Part shown: piece by piece, positions 50,955 to 59,232 of the stretch
Layout of the letters: each line of letters begins with the position of its first letter
Numbering within the stretch: position 1 is the first letter of the stretch
Source: Allofournierella sp.
GTDB lineage: Bacteria; Bacillota; Clostridia; Oscillospirales; Ruminococcaceae
Assembly (NCBI GenBank): GCA_020025635.1
Contig: JAHHRU010000001.1
Coordinates: forward strand, 1-64,000
DNA length: 64,000 bases
Direction: 5' to 3'
Made by a program: the position numbers and the translations under genes
Notes under the pieces: model-generated
Seen by the model: only the letters and a program-made list of their open reading frames with translations
What the model was told of the DNA's origin: nothing
The model's database searches: none

Positions 50955-50987
50955 TTAATTGAATAGTTTTTCACAAAACTTTGCTCT

Positions 50988-51078
50988 GGAGAAGTACTCA
51001 AGAGGCCGAAGAGGCGCCCCTGCTAAGGGCGTAGGTCGGGAAACCGGCGCGAGGGTTCAAATCCCTCCTTCTCCGCCA
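50988..51078 (+). tRNA. tRNA-Ser (anticodon GCU)
   Basis: Acceptor stem GGAGAAG (50988-50994) pairs with CTTCTCC (51068-51074). Loop CTGCTAA gives GCU, and the variable arm is long. CCA (51076-51078) is encoded. The last host gene before the prophage. Confidence 0.95.
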
Positions 51079-51079
51079 A

Positions 51080-51127
51080 AACCGCACTGTCAAGCCATTT
51101 GAAGGCATGACAGTGCGGTTATTTTTT
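51080..51127 (+). terminator. Terminator after tRNA-Ser(GCU)
   Basis: AACCGCACTGTCA (51080-51092) pairs with TGACAGTGCGGTT (51108-51120), then ATTTTTT. Confidence 0.85.
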
Positions 51128-51175
51128 CGTCTTCCAAACGCCCCGCAATGCGCGAAAATGCGCCAAAACACATTT

Positions 51176-51199
51176 CGTAGCCACCACCGTAGCCACCAC
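51176..51199. repeat. Tandem 12-bp direct repeat at the probable prophage edge
   Basis: Two exact copies of CGTAGCCACCAC (51176-51187 and 51188-51199), in the 205-base gap between the tRNA terminator and the first phage gene. No integrase is here, so this could be the attachment end (attR) of the prophage. The matching partner would lie outside the window. Confidence 0.45.
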
Positions 51200-51266
51200 T
51201 TATATTTAAACTATCATTAAAAGATGTGGGTAGTCAAGAGGTTATTTGAAAAATAGTACATTTTTA

Positions 51267-51305
51267 GAAGAAAAAGGCTGACCTTAAAGGTCAGCCTTTT
51301 TCTTC
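51267..51305 (-). terminator. Terminator overlapping the 3' end of the small DNA-binding gene
   Basis: Perfect 17-bp arms (51267-51283 / 51289-51305), 5-base loop. The hairpin includes the stop codon and the last codons of the gene at 51284. Confidence 0.8.
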
Positions 51306-51487
51306 TTTCGCGCTCCAATGTATTTCCCAGACTTGATGCGCCGATCTGGATACGGCTCATCTTTTTCAATCAGCCAGTCTCGGCCGATTTTCTGTGCAGT
51401 CTGAAAAGCTCCCGTACGAGCCATCTGGCGCACTGTCACCGGACTACGGCCATGAGCTGCGGCGTATTCAGCGATGGAAATCATCAT
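51284..51487 (-). CDS. Small helix-turn-helix (excisionase/MerR-like) protein
   Basis: 67 residues. I-S-I-A-E-Y-A-A-A-H-G-R-S-P-V-T-V-R-Q-M is a clear helix-turn-helix, with I-G-R-D-W-L-I wing and basic tail. It resembles small DNA-binding proteins of Firmicutes phages and plasmids. It overlaps the upstream small gene by four bases (ATGA). The operator palindrome upstream of the pair suggests autoregulation. An antitoxin or excisionase function is possible. Confidence 0.7.
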   Translation of the reverse strand: MMISIAEYAAAHGRSPVTVRQMARTGAFQTAQKIGRDWLIEKDEPYPDRRIKSGKYIGARKKKKADL

Positions 51488-51747
51488 TCACCAATCACCT
51501 CAAAAACATCATGGCCACAGTTTTCGTAGCAGGTCCAGTCGATTTCGCCATCATCAAAAGCGAAGTCCGCAAGATCGTCTTCAGTGACGTCAGCAATGGT
51601 GACGGTTCTCCGCTTTTTCTCACAGTCGGTTAAGTGATCCCATATTGTCCGGGCGGCGGTCCGGGCTCTTTCAACATCATCAAAAACTTCGACCCAAATA
51701 TCACCTGCTCCATTTTTATTTTCTTCAATCACTAAATATTTTCTCAT
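51484..51747 (-). CDS. Small acidic protein, function unknown
   Basis: 87 residues. The protein is acidic, with a R-K-Y-L-V-I-E-E-N start, a helix R-A-R-T-A-A-R-T-I-W-D-H and an acidic C-half (D-L-A-D-F-A-F-D-D-G-E-I-D-W) with Cys residues. GGAGAAAGGAG precedes the ATG. First gene of the pair with the HTH protein. Phage morons in this position are often anti-host or defence factors, but no motif allows a claim. Confidence 0.65.
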   Translation of the reverse strand: MRKYLVIEENKNGAGDIWVEVFDDVERARTAARTIWDHLTDCEKKRRTVTIADVTEDDLADFAFDDGEIDWTCYENCGHDVFEVIGE

Positions 51748-51799
51748 AGTGCTTCTCCTTTCTCCTTTCGGCTTATACTGTATTTCTTACTGTGACTTC

Positions 51800-51828
51800 A
51801 TTATGCATCGTTAACGATGTATTGTCAA
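51800..51828 (-). promoter_or_regulatory. Promoter with operator palindrome in its spacer (prophage small-gene pair)
   Basis: Minus strand TTGACA (51823-51828), spacer 17, CATAAT (51800-51805). A perfect 14-bp palindrome CATCGTTAACGATG (51806-51819) fills the spacer, an arrangement typical of a repressed phage promoter. Confidence 0.8.
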
Positions 51829-51841
51829 TATCAAATTAAAA

Positions 51842-51879
51842 AATTAAAAAAATAGCCCCGGCCATCATGGCCAGGGCTG
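51842..51879 (-). terminator. Terminator of the prophage late operon
   Basis: Minus strand AGCCCTGGCC pairs with GGCCGGGGCT (one mismatch), then ATTTTTTTAATTTTTT. It ends the tail/lysis transcript after the holin. Confidence 0.82.
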
Positions 51880-51893
51880 TGCATTTCAAGTGA

Positions 51894-52349
51894 TCATTTT
51901 TTAGGACTTTCCAATTTTGCAGTCAAAACCTCCAGGGCCTTTCTGAGGAAGGGCGGGATAGGCGCGCCCAAAGCTGCGGCATTTTCAATCACGCTGCCAA
52001 GCTCGGTGATTATGTACCAGCACAGCACTAATGGCATGAAAAGGATCTTAAATTCAAAAGGCATCTCCAAAGAAGGGATATGATTGACTGCAAGCCACAG
52101 GACCGCATCCAGGAGAGCGGCCACCAGCGCCCCAGCGATCATTCCGGCCTTATGCCAGAGCCCATCCCGGGCAGCATGGCTGGACCACTTACCTGCCCGC
52201 ATAGCTGCAGCAGAGCCGGTGGCGTAATCGATCACCATGCATGCAGCAAAAGCCACCGCCAGCCAGCCGCACCAGCCGAAGGCTGCAGTGAATGCGGTAC
52301 CGATGCCGACAATCCAGACTTTAATCGTCAGAAAAAAGTTGTTATCCAT
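51894..52349 (-). CDS. Phage holin (holin_4/Cp-1 type)
   Basis: 151 residues, three or four helices. W-I-V-G-I-G-T-A-F-T-A-A-F-G-W-C-G-W-L-A near the N-terminus, then D-Y-A-T-G-S and K-A-G-M-I, match the toxin-secretion/phage-lysis holin family. It makes the membrane holes that let the lysin out. It is the last gene of the lysis cassette, 18 bases after the lysin. Confidence 0.9.
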   Translation of the reverse strand: MDNNFFLTIKVWIVGIGTAFTAAFGWCGWLAVAFAACMVIDYATGSAAAMRAGKWSSHAARDGLWHKAGMIAGALVAALLDAVLWLAVNHIPSLEMPFEFKILFMPLVLCWYIITELGSVIENAAALGAPIPPFLRKALEVLTAKLESPKK

Positions 52350-52367
52350 CTCTCACTTACACTCCTT

Positions 52368-53483
52368 TCAAACCGACACATGGATGTCCATGCGGTCCAT
52401 GGCATCTTTTCCCAAAACGGCCTTAATGTACTCCACTGCCTCTTCCTGACTTGCAAAGCCACCCTTGACGACTGCGGCCATGTATACCACGCTGTACTGC
52501 TCCGCAGGCTTCCCGGGCTCCATAGGCTTCACCGACTGAGCAAAAGGCCCATCCTGCATCCGGATGGGCACCTGCAGAGTGGTGGCCATCTGAATCATGG
52601 CCGCTTGATCTCCGTTGGACAGAGGGATATCGGTATAGATTACACCCTCTTTGATATGGCTACCGATCTGTAGCTTGTCCAGCTTATCCAGCACTGCTTT
52701 CTGGTCACCGGTGGACAGGGGTCCGACCGCGATGTACTGTGCATGGACCGCCGGCTGTACTTCGCCAAAGGTGGGCTTTTCTGCCGGATGCTGATAAAAG
52801 ATATTGCGGTCAAGGTTGTCGCTGCCTGCGCCATACTTACGGCCCAACCCAGTGGATGCAAACTGCCAGCCAACCAGGCGGCCGGCATCCTTGAGTTCGA
52901 TCATCCGACGGGTGTACCGTCCATTCGGCAGGTGCTGGATATCTGCGCCTCGGTCGCCAAAATCGGCCTTGCCGTCCCAGTAGCGGGCCATCCAATACGG
53001 ATGATGCAGATCTGCAGATTTGATGTAGGTCATTTCCCATGCGACAGAACAATACACACAGGGGTGCAGGCCGGCCTTTTCCAGCAGGTCACAGGCCTCA
53101 TTGAGCAGATTTGTATTGGCCACTGCGCCCAGCCCCATCTGCTGGCCGCCCTCCAGCTCCTGATCCACCGCAAACCAGTAAGTACAGGCGCTCTGCTTGG
53201 CGGCATCAATCCAGGCGGCCACCTGCTGGTGCATCAGAGCGCGAGCGGTGGCTTCACTGCCGCCATTTTTGCTTTTGTAATGCCAGGTCGCAAAACCATA
53301 ACCGCCCAAGGGCAGACCCTGTGCACGGATGGCAGATGCCCAGCTCAGGGCCTTTCTGTCCATACCAGATGCGTAGGCATGGCGAACCAGGACTACATCC
53401 ACACCTGCCGCCTTCGCTTTGACGGCATTAAAGGTACCCTGATGCTTTGAGATGTCGATTGCTTTGATTTCTTTCATTTTCAT
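52368..53483 (-). CDS. Endolysin with GH25 lysozyme domain
   Basis: 371 residues. The GH25 domain (about 1-215) has A-I-D-I-S-K-H-Q-G and the D-Q-E active-site pair in A-V-D-Q-E-L-E. It cleaves peptidoglycan. The C-terminal region ends in a SPOR-like V-V-Y-M-A-A-V-V-K-G-G-F-A-S, probably the wall-binding part. ATG at 53483 follows AAGGAG; an in-frame ATG at 53519 overlaps the previous stop but has a weak site. Confidence 0.9.
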   Translation of the reverse strand: MKMKEIKAIDISKHQGTFNAVKAKAAGVDVVLVRHAYASGMDRKALSWASAIRAQGLPLGGYGFATWHYKSKNGGSEATARALMHQQVAAWIDAAKQSACTYWFAVDQELEGGQQMGLGAVANTNLLNEACDLLEKAGLHPCVYCSVAWEMTYIKSADLHHPYWMARYWDGKADFGDRGADIQHLPNGRYTRRMIELKDAGRLVGWQFASTGLGRKYGAGSDNLDRNIFYQHPAEKPTFGEVQPAVHAQYIAVGPLSTGDQKAVLDKLDKLQIGSHIKEGVIYTDIPLSNGDQAAMIQMATTLQVPIRMQDGPFAQSVKPMEPGKPAEQYSVVYMAAVVKGGFASQEEAVEYIKAVLGKDAMDRMDIHVSV

Positions 53484-53515
53484 ATCTTTCTCCTTTTTTC
53501 TTTTTTCACTTTTGC

Positions 53516-54628
53516 TCATTCCAGCACCCGCAGCGCCGCAAAGGCAAGGCTGCCGCCGTCGCCGCCGCCTTTGGGGGTGATGTAGAAGGCGGCCCCCGCC
53601 GAAAGCTGCACCTCGGGGCCGAGGGCGGCCCCGGGGCCGGGCTCCAGCTTCATGTTGCCCTGGCAGGTGTGGAACACATCGTAAAGGCCGGTGCGGTTCA
53701 CAACGATCTTTGCCTGGTAGGCGTTTTCCTGCAAAATGGAAAAATCTCCCAGGGGGCTCTGGCCGGTGAGGCTGATCCAGTCCGGTTCGTAATGGGCCTG
53801 CACCCCGTACACCGCCGAAAACTTTTTTTCCGCAAGGGCGCCCTTCACCCCGAACACCGAGGCCCCCCTGCGGATGTTGCCCGGTACAAGGGCGGCATCG
53901 CCCCGGATGGTCTGGCTGCCCGAAAGGTACTGGCCGCTTTGGATGACCTGGTCCCGTGTGCCGGGGGTAAAGGCCTCGGCCCCTTTCCAGGGGATGGTGC
54001 CTTCGATCCTGCGGCCGTTCACATAGGCGGTGCGGCCCTTTAAAAGTTCGAACTCCCGGGCGGTGGCGTCTGCCGTGTACGAGCCCTTCACCTGCCCGCC
54101 CAGCACCGAACGGCCCACCGCCAGGAATGCCTTCACAGTTTCTTTGTCGGCGCTGCTAAGGCCCCCGCCGCCGCTAAAAGTGAGCACATCCCCTTGTTTG
54201 TGGCACAAAACCACCGAGCCTTTTTTGAAATAGCCGGGCCACAGCGCTTCGCCCGAAAGGGTAATGGCCGAAACGGCCTGGCCGTTCAGGGTGAAGGTAT
54301 CCCCCGCTTCGAAATCGGCGGCGGCGGCAAAGCGCAGGTCCTCGCCGTCGGCGGTAAGCTGGTGCACCCGGCCCTGCTTTTTGTGGGCGGCCCTTGCAAG
54401 GCCCCCCACGGCTTTGGGGGGGATGGCCAGCACCGGTGCCCCGTTTTCGTCCAAGCGCAGAAGCTGGTTTGCGGCAGAAGCTGACCAGCGGTCTCCTTGC
54501 TGCACAATTTCACTGCTTACCTCAACATTGATGTCTTGAAGTGCTATGCTGCCATCGCGATTGTAAAAAGTCAGCCGAATTTTCCCGTCTGCTTCATTCA
54601 CCTGAAGATCACGAAATGTACGATCCAA
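53516..54628 (-). CDS. Phage tail fibre/receptor-binding protein candidate
   Basis: 370 residues. The region S-G-S-Q-T-I-R-G-D-A-A-L-V-P-G-N-I and the nearby G-A-S-V-F-G-V-K-G resemble repeats in tail appendage proteins of Firmicutes siphophages. A glycine-rich end (G-G-G-D-G-G) fits a fibre tip. TTG at 54628 lies eight bases after GGGAGG; the longer start overlaps the previous gene by 62 bases. From about 54480 to the stop the DNA is clearly more GC-rich than the neighbours, so the distal part looks exchanged. Confidence 0.72.
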   Translation of the reverse strand: MDRTFRDLQVNEADGKIRLTFYNRDGSIALQDINVEVSSEIVQQGDRWSASAANQLLRLDENGAPVLAIPPKAVGGLARAAHKKQGRVHQLTADGEDLRFAAAADFEAGDTFTLNGQAVSAITLSGEALWPGYFKKGSVVLCHKQGDVLTFSGGGGLSSADKETVKAFLAVGRSVLGGQVKGSYTADATAREFELLKGRTAYVNGRRIEGTIPWKGAEAFTPGTRDQVIQSGQYLSGSQTIRGDAALVPGNIRRGASVFGVKGALAEKKFSAVYGVQAHYEPDWISLTGQSPLGDFSILQENAYQAKIVVNRTGLYDVFHTCQGNMKLEPGPGAALGPEVQLSAGAAFYITPKGGGDGGSLAFAALRVLE

Positions 54629-55022
54629 ATACTCCACCTCCCAGTGAAAAACGCAACTGCTGCTGGCCATTTTTGATTGCTTTTAAATCCATATAGATCT
54701 GTAGCTGCATCTGTTCAATGCGCTCCAGATCTCTCCAATCCCATACAGGGTCATTAGGTGAAAAGATTTTAGTCCGATATTGCTCATGATCCTGCACGGC
54801 CTGTGCCACTGCCTGCAAATTTCGCTCCACAGAATTGAAAAAGTCTGCCAATGGCACATCCTGTACGGTGTAGTCCTTCATCTTTGAATATTCTGGCATT
54901 GTGGTGATTGCTGCCGCATTTTTCTGCAAATACAGCAAGTTTCCCCGAATTCTTTCATAGTCTGGGGAAATGCAAAAGCAATCTTCTTTTTCCCACTTAA
55001 TTTTGGGCTGAAGCCATGCCAT
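54609..55022 (-). CDS. Phage structural accessory protein, function unknown
   Basis: 137 residues, mainly helical. M-A-W-L-Q-P-K-I-K-W near the N-terminus and D-W-R-D-L-E-R-I-E-Q are all that stand out. It is sandwiched between the two fibre genes, the place for a fibre chaperone or connector. ATG at 55022 follows GGGAG; a GTG at 55031 is also open. No family recognised. Confidence 0.6.
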   Translation of the reverse strand: MAWLQPKIKWEKEDCFCISPDYERIRGNLLYLQKNAAAITTMPEYSKMKDYTVQDVPLADFFNSVERNLQAVAQAVQDHEQYRTKIFSPNDPVWDWRDLERIEQMQLQIYMDLKAIKNGQQQLRFSLGGGVFGSYIS

Positions 55023-55040
55023 TAAATTCACTCCCTTCAG

Positions 55041-56897
55041 TCAAGAAATGCGCTTCCAGATGTTCACCGCAAGAGAGGGGCCCACATTGTTATGGGGCCG
55101 GCTTTCGCCCACGGTCTTCAGCCTGGCTACCCAGTTGTCGTAGTTTTGCACGGTTTGGGAAACGCCCATGTAGACGTCCCTACTTACGGTCCCCCCCTCG
55201 CTGCGGCCGAAAATCACACTGATCGTCTCCTTTGGGCCATTTTTCGTGGTCAGGTCCAGATCATGGGTGTGCCGGGGCATTTCGGCCACGCCCAGAGCAT
55301 GGGTGGCTTCGCCGTAAGCGGTGCCCACTGGCCTTGCGCCGTTTTGGCTGCCAGCCTGCCGCAGGGCCACGCCTTCAGGCAGCAGCTGCCATGTGCCGCC
55401 CCAGGTGGTGGCAGGCCGGAAATTCGCATCTGCGGTCATGTAGATGCTACCCACCGGATATACGAAATTCAAAATCCCGATGTCTGCCGGGGTGAGACTC
55501 TTACCCCCCACCACACCACCATTGACACAGAGGACCTGACCATTTGAAAATCCGCTGACCTGCGTTGATGACGTGATCCTGTTGGGGCCTGCTGGGCCGG
55601 TCTCACCATTTCTTCCTGGCTGCCCTTGCGGGCCCGTTTCTCCAGGATCACCTTTGTCTCCAGGTTCACCTTTGTCACCTTTTTCCCCAGGTTTCCCGGA
55701 TGGAAGAGTGAAATTCAATGTTGCGGTAGTCCCGGTTTTTGTAACAGTAACTGCCGCAGTACTGCCCGCATTCACCGTTCCGATTTTCAGCGTTTGCAGC
55801 GCGGAGTTCCAGCTTGAAACCAGGGCAGCGGTGATCCCATTCAACACAGATGCATTGCTGTGGCCGTGGCGGAGCCGTGAGTTTTCTGTCACGACCCCCT
55901 TGGTCTGCGCCAAAGCTTCAGCAACCGCCTTCCCTTTATCACCCGGATACGCTGTAGAGCTGGTTTCACCCAGGGCAAGGCTCTTGCTGATTTCAGTGTA
56001 TGCCGTACCGCCCCATCGCCAGGTAACGTTGGTGTCCTGCGCGACATAGATTTTGCCGGCTTCACCTTTCGCCGGAAATGCAGCTTTATTTGAATATTCG
56101 AGGACATCGTCCACAAAGCTGGGCAGCTGCGCAGATGGTACCTGACCGTTTTCATCCAAGGTTGCGACGCCGTTTGCCTTACCCATCTCGCTACGCTTAA
56201 CCTGTAAGTCGTTGGTGAGATTTCCCAACCCCACCTGAGACTTGGTGACCTTGTGCGGGTTTGCAGAATCCCCCAAATGCGTGATTAGGGTATTTATGGC
56301 CGCTGAAATTTTGCCGAAAGCCACCGATAGCCTTTCACCGCTGGAAAGTGCTGTAAGACTTTTCCCCACGGTGTAGGTGGGAGTCTGGTCATTGGTGGAA
56401 ACATCAGGCACATTTCCAAGCCCTACCTGAGCCTTGGTGGTACGATGCGGATTTTTCTGGTCTTCTGTATGAGTAGACAGTTCATTGCGAAGGGTGTCCG
56501 TTGCAGATTGATGATCATTCAGCGTTTGCTTCGCCTGGCTCAGAGTGATCGCGGGCCGATCATTCCAATTCTCGGTCCCTTTTATTGCTTTCATCTGATC
56601 GCCCAACAGGGCCAAGAGCTCTTGGAGCTTATTTTTCACTCCACCAATGCTACGCAACCCAATTTTGTCATCGGTGACACTGCCGTCCGGATGGGCAAGG
56701 ACTTTTGCTGAAGCATGGGAATTCAGCTCTGCACGGCTTGCCTTGATGTCATCAAGCTCCTTATCCTTATCCGCCTGGGCTTTCAGTTCCCGATCGATGA
56801 CTTCCATGTCAAAAGTCAAATCTTCTATGTCCGCAGGGTCATTGCGCTGCTCCAGCCGCTCCGGCAGCCGCAGATTGTAATGTGCGCTTCGTCTCAT
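55041..56897 (-). CDS. Tail fibre with collagen-like stalk and tip domain
   Basis: 618 residues. Coiled coil near the N-terminus, two copies of an N-P-H-x-x-T-K-x-Q-V-G-L-G-N fibre repeat (about 150-165 and 215-230), a collagen-like Gly-X-Y stretch of about 13 triplets (about 400-437), then a tail-collar/tip domain with M-P-R-H-T-H and P-V-G-S-I-Y-M, probably the receptor-binding end. It starts ATGA over the end of the previous gene. The tip segment (55041-55440) is more GC-rich than the stalk. Confidence 0.87.
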   Translation of the reverse strand: MRRSAHYNLRLPERLEQRNDPADIEDLTFDMEVIDRELKAQADKDKELDDIKASRAELNSHASAKVLAHPDGSVTDDKIGLRSIGGVKNKLQELLALLGDQMKAIKGTENWNDRPAITLSQAKQTLNDHQSATDTLRNELSTHTEDQKNPHRTTKAQVGLGNVPDVSTNDQTPTYTVGKSLTALSSGERLSVAFGKISAAINTLITHLGDSANPHKVTKSQVGLGNLTNDLQVKRSEMGKANGVATLDENGQVPSAQLPSFVDDVLEYSNKAAFPAKGEAGKIYVAQDTNVTWRWGGTAYTEISKSLALGETSSTAYPGDKGKAVAEALAQTKGVVTENSRLRHGHSNASVLNGITAALVSSWNSALQTLKIGTVNAGSTAAVTVTKTGTTATLNFTLPSGKPGEKGDKGEPGDKGDPGETGPQGQPGRNGETGPAGPNRITSSTQVSGFSNGQVLCVNGGVVGGKSLTPADIGILNFVYPVGSIYMTADANFRPATTWGGTWQLLPEGVALRQAGSQNGARPVGTAYGEATHALGVAEMPRHTHDLDLTTKNGPKETISVIFGRSEGGTVSRDVYMGVSQTVQNYDNWVARLKTVGESRPHNNVGPSLAVNIWKRIS

Positions 56898-58795
56898 TCT
56901 TTCGCCTCTTTTTTACATATCATTTCACCAGTCAGTCCGCCGCCACTGAAATTCAGCTGATTTTTAACGATCTGCACCGGCACTCGACTGGCCCATTCCG
57001 TTCCAAGCAAAATCCGATCCATCGGATCAAATTCCGGATTTCCCCGGGTCTTACAGGTGTAGGTGTTTCGTTTCAGCAAATAGTCACGCGCCCACTGGGC
57101 TACCGCCATGGCTCTCGGCAGGTCAGTAATAATGGGGTTGTCAAGCTTTTCAGATATGGCGTTCTTATCCGCATCCTGTACAGCAGCGACAGCATTTTGT
57201 GTGCTGGTTTCCAAAACTTTCCCCTCTATCAGCAACTTTGCGATCCCGCTGCCCTGTAAAACCAGGTCTCCCGCCGCTGCATACAGGTTTTGACTCACCA
57301 CTGCCGCTCCTTCACATCGGACGGCTATTTCTGCTGCCTGATTCCATGTCAAGTGCAAAGCCAGACTGCCATTCACTTGATAGCTGCCTTGATGCAGCTG
57401 GCTGACTTCTGCTGCAGGGGTGTAGACTACAGCAGGGCACTCCACCTGTAGAAGGCTGGCTGTCTTTTCGACCTTGGGGGCATTCTCCAAAATGCTGGCA
57501 AGACCCACTTCAACATTTGTCTGGCGGCTTTCGTCCGGCTCCAGGCGGATCATTCCCGACCGATCCGAATAAAGCACACAGCATCCCGCATGGGCGATCA
57601 GCTGCAAGCATTCTCGATGGGACTTGACTGGCAGCGGCGCCAGTGTAGTGATTTTTTTAAGTCCTTCCCAGATCATCCATGGCTGCTGCTCCTTATACAG
57701 TCTTGGTGGGTCGGAATCTTCAAGAACCGCTTGCGCCAAGTCATACAGACTATGAGGTTTTCCATCCCATACGCCCTTGAAGTAAGTTCCATCTAGGATC
57801 CCAATGGCATCTGTCGCCTCAAACCTGGCATACAGCCCATCTGTGGTGGGCTGTCCTGTCAGGTAAAAACGTCCGCCGGGCAGCCATTCCAAAAAGCCTC
57901 CCTTATACAGCTCCTGCCAGCCGCTTTTCACGGTATCCGCCCATTTCAATGCTGCCAAGTCGCCCCACTTCATTCCCTGGGTGATCTGCTGCCCATATCG
58001 CACGGTGATGGGGTTTCTCTGCTCAAAATACTTCCAGATGCCGGTGGGGTTATCAGGATCGTACATGCCGTGGATTTGGTCTGTGATTTGATTGACGTTT
58101 ACCACCGAAAAAGAGAATTTTTTCGTAGGCAGCCGCCGACCGATCGGGTCCACCTCCATGATCTGGGTCGCTTCACTCAGCTTAGTCGAATCAAACACAA
58201 GCTCCATCCCGAAAATGAGCCGGCTCAGCCGGGCCCTTCGAAGAGGCTGGCAGGTCTGGGTGAAAGCGATGCTCAGCCGGTCGAATCCATCCAAGCGCAG
58301 CAGCGCCTGGTAGTCCACCCCATCAGGCCGGATAGTGTGCTGTGCAAGCCGGCTTTCCCCCTTCCAGGCGGTGATTTGCAGCTGGCTGCACCATTCTCCC
58401 GCCATCTGGTCAAAGCGAAAGGTCAGTGCCGGAACGCTGACCGGCTGGCGAAAGGTGAGGAGCAGTACCGGAATGATGAAAAACCGCCCGTCCGCACCGC
58501 TGATTGCCTCACTCACATATCCCTCGCTCAGCAAGGCCCCGCCTGCCTCAGCTGCGATGCGCAATGCGCCGTCCGCCTTCCATCTTCCCGGCTCAAATGT
58601 AGCATAGCTGGTTCGCTGCGCCCCTTTGTCCGCCAATGCGCTTTTCACATCCGACCAATACGCCTGCCCTTCGGGGGCGGCAGTTGCGTTTGGAGCGGCA
58701 TCCACATCAACCACACTCAGTTCTACCTGCATTTGTGCTGCACCCAAAATCGCCTGCTGCATTTCGGCACGGTATGCATCCGTTACTGACTGCAT
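56894..58795 (-). CDS. Phage baseplate/tail (Tal-like) protein
   Basis: 633 residues. It sits after the distal-tail gene and before the fibres, where the siphophage baseplate hub (Tal) lies. The N-terminal part carries a large beta-rich domain, and no endopeptidase or lysin motif is recognised. The ATG at 58795 overlaps the previous stop by one base. Function is inferred from position only. Confidence 0.7.
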   Translation of the reverse strand: MQSVTDAYRAEMQQAILGAAQMQVELSVVDVDAAPNATAAPEGQAYWSDVKSALADKGAQRTSYATFEPGRWKADGALRIAAEAGGALLSEGYVSEAISGADGRFFIIPVLLLTFRQPVSVPALTFRFDQMAGEWCSQLQITAWKGESRLAQHTIRPDGVDYQALLRLDGFDRLSIAFTQTCQPLRRARLSRLIFGMELVFDSTKLSEATQIMEVDPIGRRLPTKKFSFSVVNVNQITDQIHGMYDPDNPTGIWKYFEQRNPITVRYGQQITQGMKWGDLAALKWADTVKSGWQELYKGGFLEWLPGGRFYLTGQPTTDGLYARFEATDAIGILDGTYFKGVWDGKPHSLYDLAQAVLEDSDPPRLYKEQQPWMIWEGLKKITTLAPLPVKSHRECLQLIAHAGCCVLYSDRSGMIRLEPDESRQTNVEVGLASILENAPKVEKTASLLQVECPAVVYTPAAEVSQLHQGSYQVNGSLALHLTWNQAAEIAVRCEGAAVVSQNLYAAAGDLVLQGSGIAKLLIEGKVLETSTQNAVAAVQDADKNAISEKLDNPIITDLPRAMAVAQWARDYLLKRNTYTCKTRGNPEFDPMDRILLGTEWASRVPVQIVKNQLNFSGGGLTGEMICKKEAKE

Positions 58796-59232
58796 TAAAT
58801 CACCCCGCAATCAATGACGTTTACGCTGGCATCTCTCAAAAATACCGGCTCACCTGTAGCTCCTTCCACCAGATCCGGGGAGACCTTCACGTCCGAAATG
58901 TACATAAGCCGAGTGAGCCATCTTCCTGTATTGAAATTGAAATAGTGGCAATAGAAAGTAAAATGATTATCTTCAAACCATCGATTCATCTCCCACCACA
59001 GGGTGCAAGAGATGACTTCCCAGCCCATTTCCTGCTTGTCCAGACTGCGCCCGACCATGCGCCCGACCATGGTCCCTTGTGCATTTCGTGCGGAATCCAC
59101 CAGACGGCTGGTGGTGAAAGGTGCCTTACCCTTGGTGGGGTAAGGCACCGCAATTGAGTAATTGCTACGGTCAGTTTGGGGCGAAGCGCCTAAATATAGG
59201 AAGCCTACACTTTCTTTTAAATCAATAGGCAT
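58795..59232 (-). CDS. Distal tail (Dit-like) or tail-tip protein
   Basis: 145 residues. W-W-E-M-N-R-W-F-E-D-N-H-F-T-F-Y is an aromatic-rich core. The gene lies directly after the tape measure, the normal position for the distal tail protein, although it is shorter than classic Dit proteins. ATG 59232 follows GGAGGTG. Homology is not recognised, so the name rests on gene order. Confidence 0.6.
   Translation of the reverse strand: MPIDLKESVGFLYLGASPQTDRSNYSIAVPYPTKGKAPFTTSRLVDSARNAQGTMVGRMVGRSLDKQEMGWEVISCTLWWEMNRWFEDNHFTFYCHYFNFNTGRWLTRLMYISDVKVSPDLVEGATGEPVFLRDASVNVIDCGVI

Noticed and set aside
51284..51747. Classical toxin-antitoxin pair
   Set aside because: The HTH protein is downstream rather than upstream, and the acidic partner shows no toxin motif. 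Only the operator-regulated pair is supported.
53516..56897. Diversity-generating retroelement acting on the fibre tips
   Set aside because: No reverse transcriptase or template/variable repeat pair was seen in the window.
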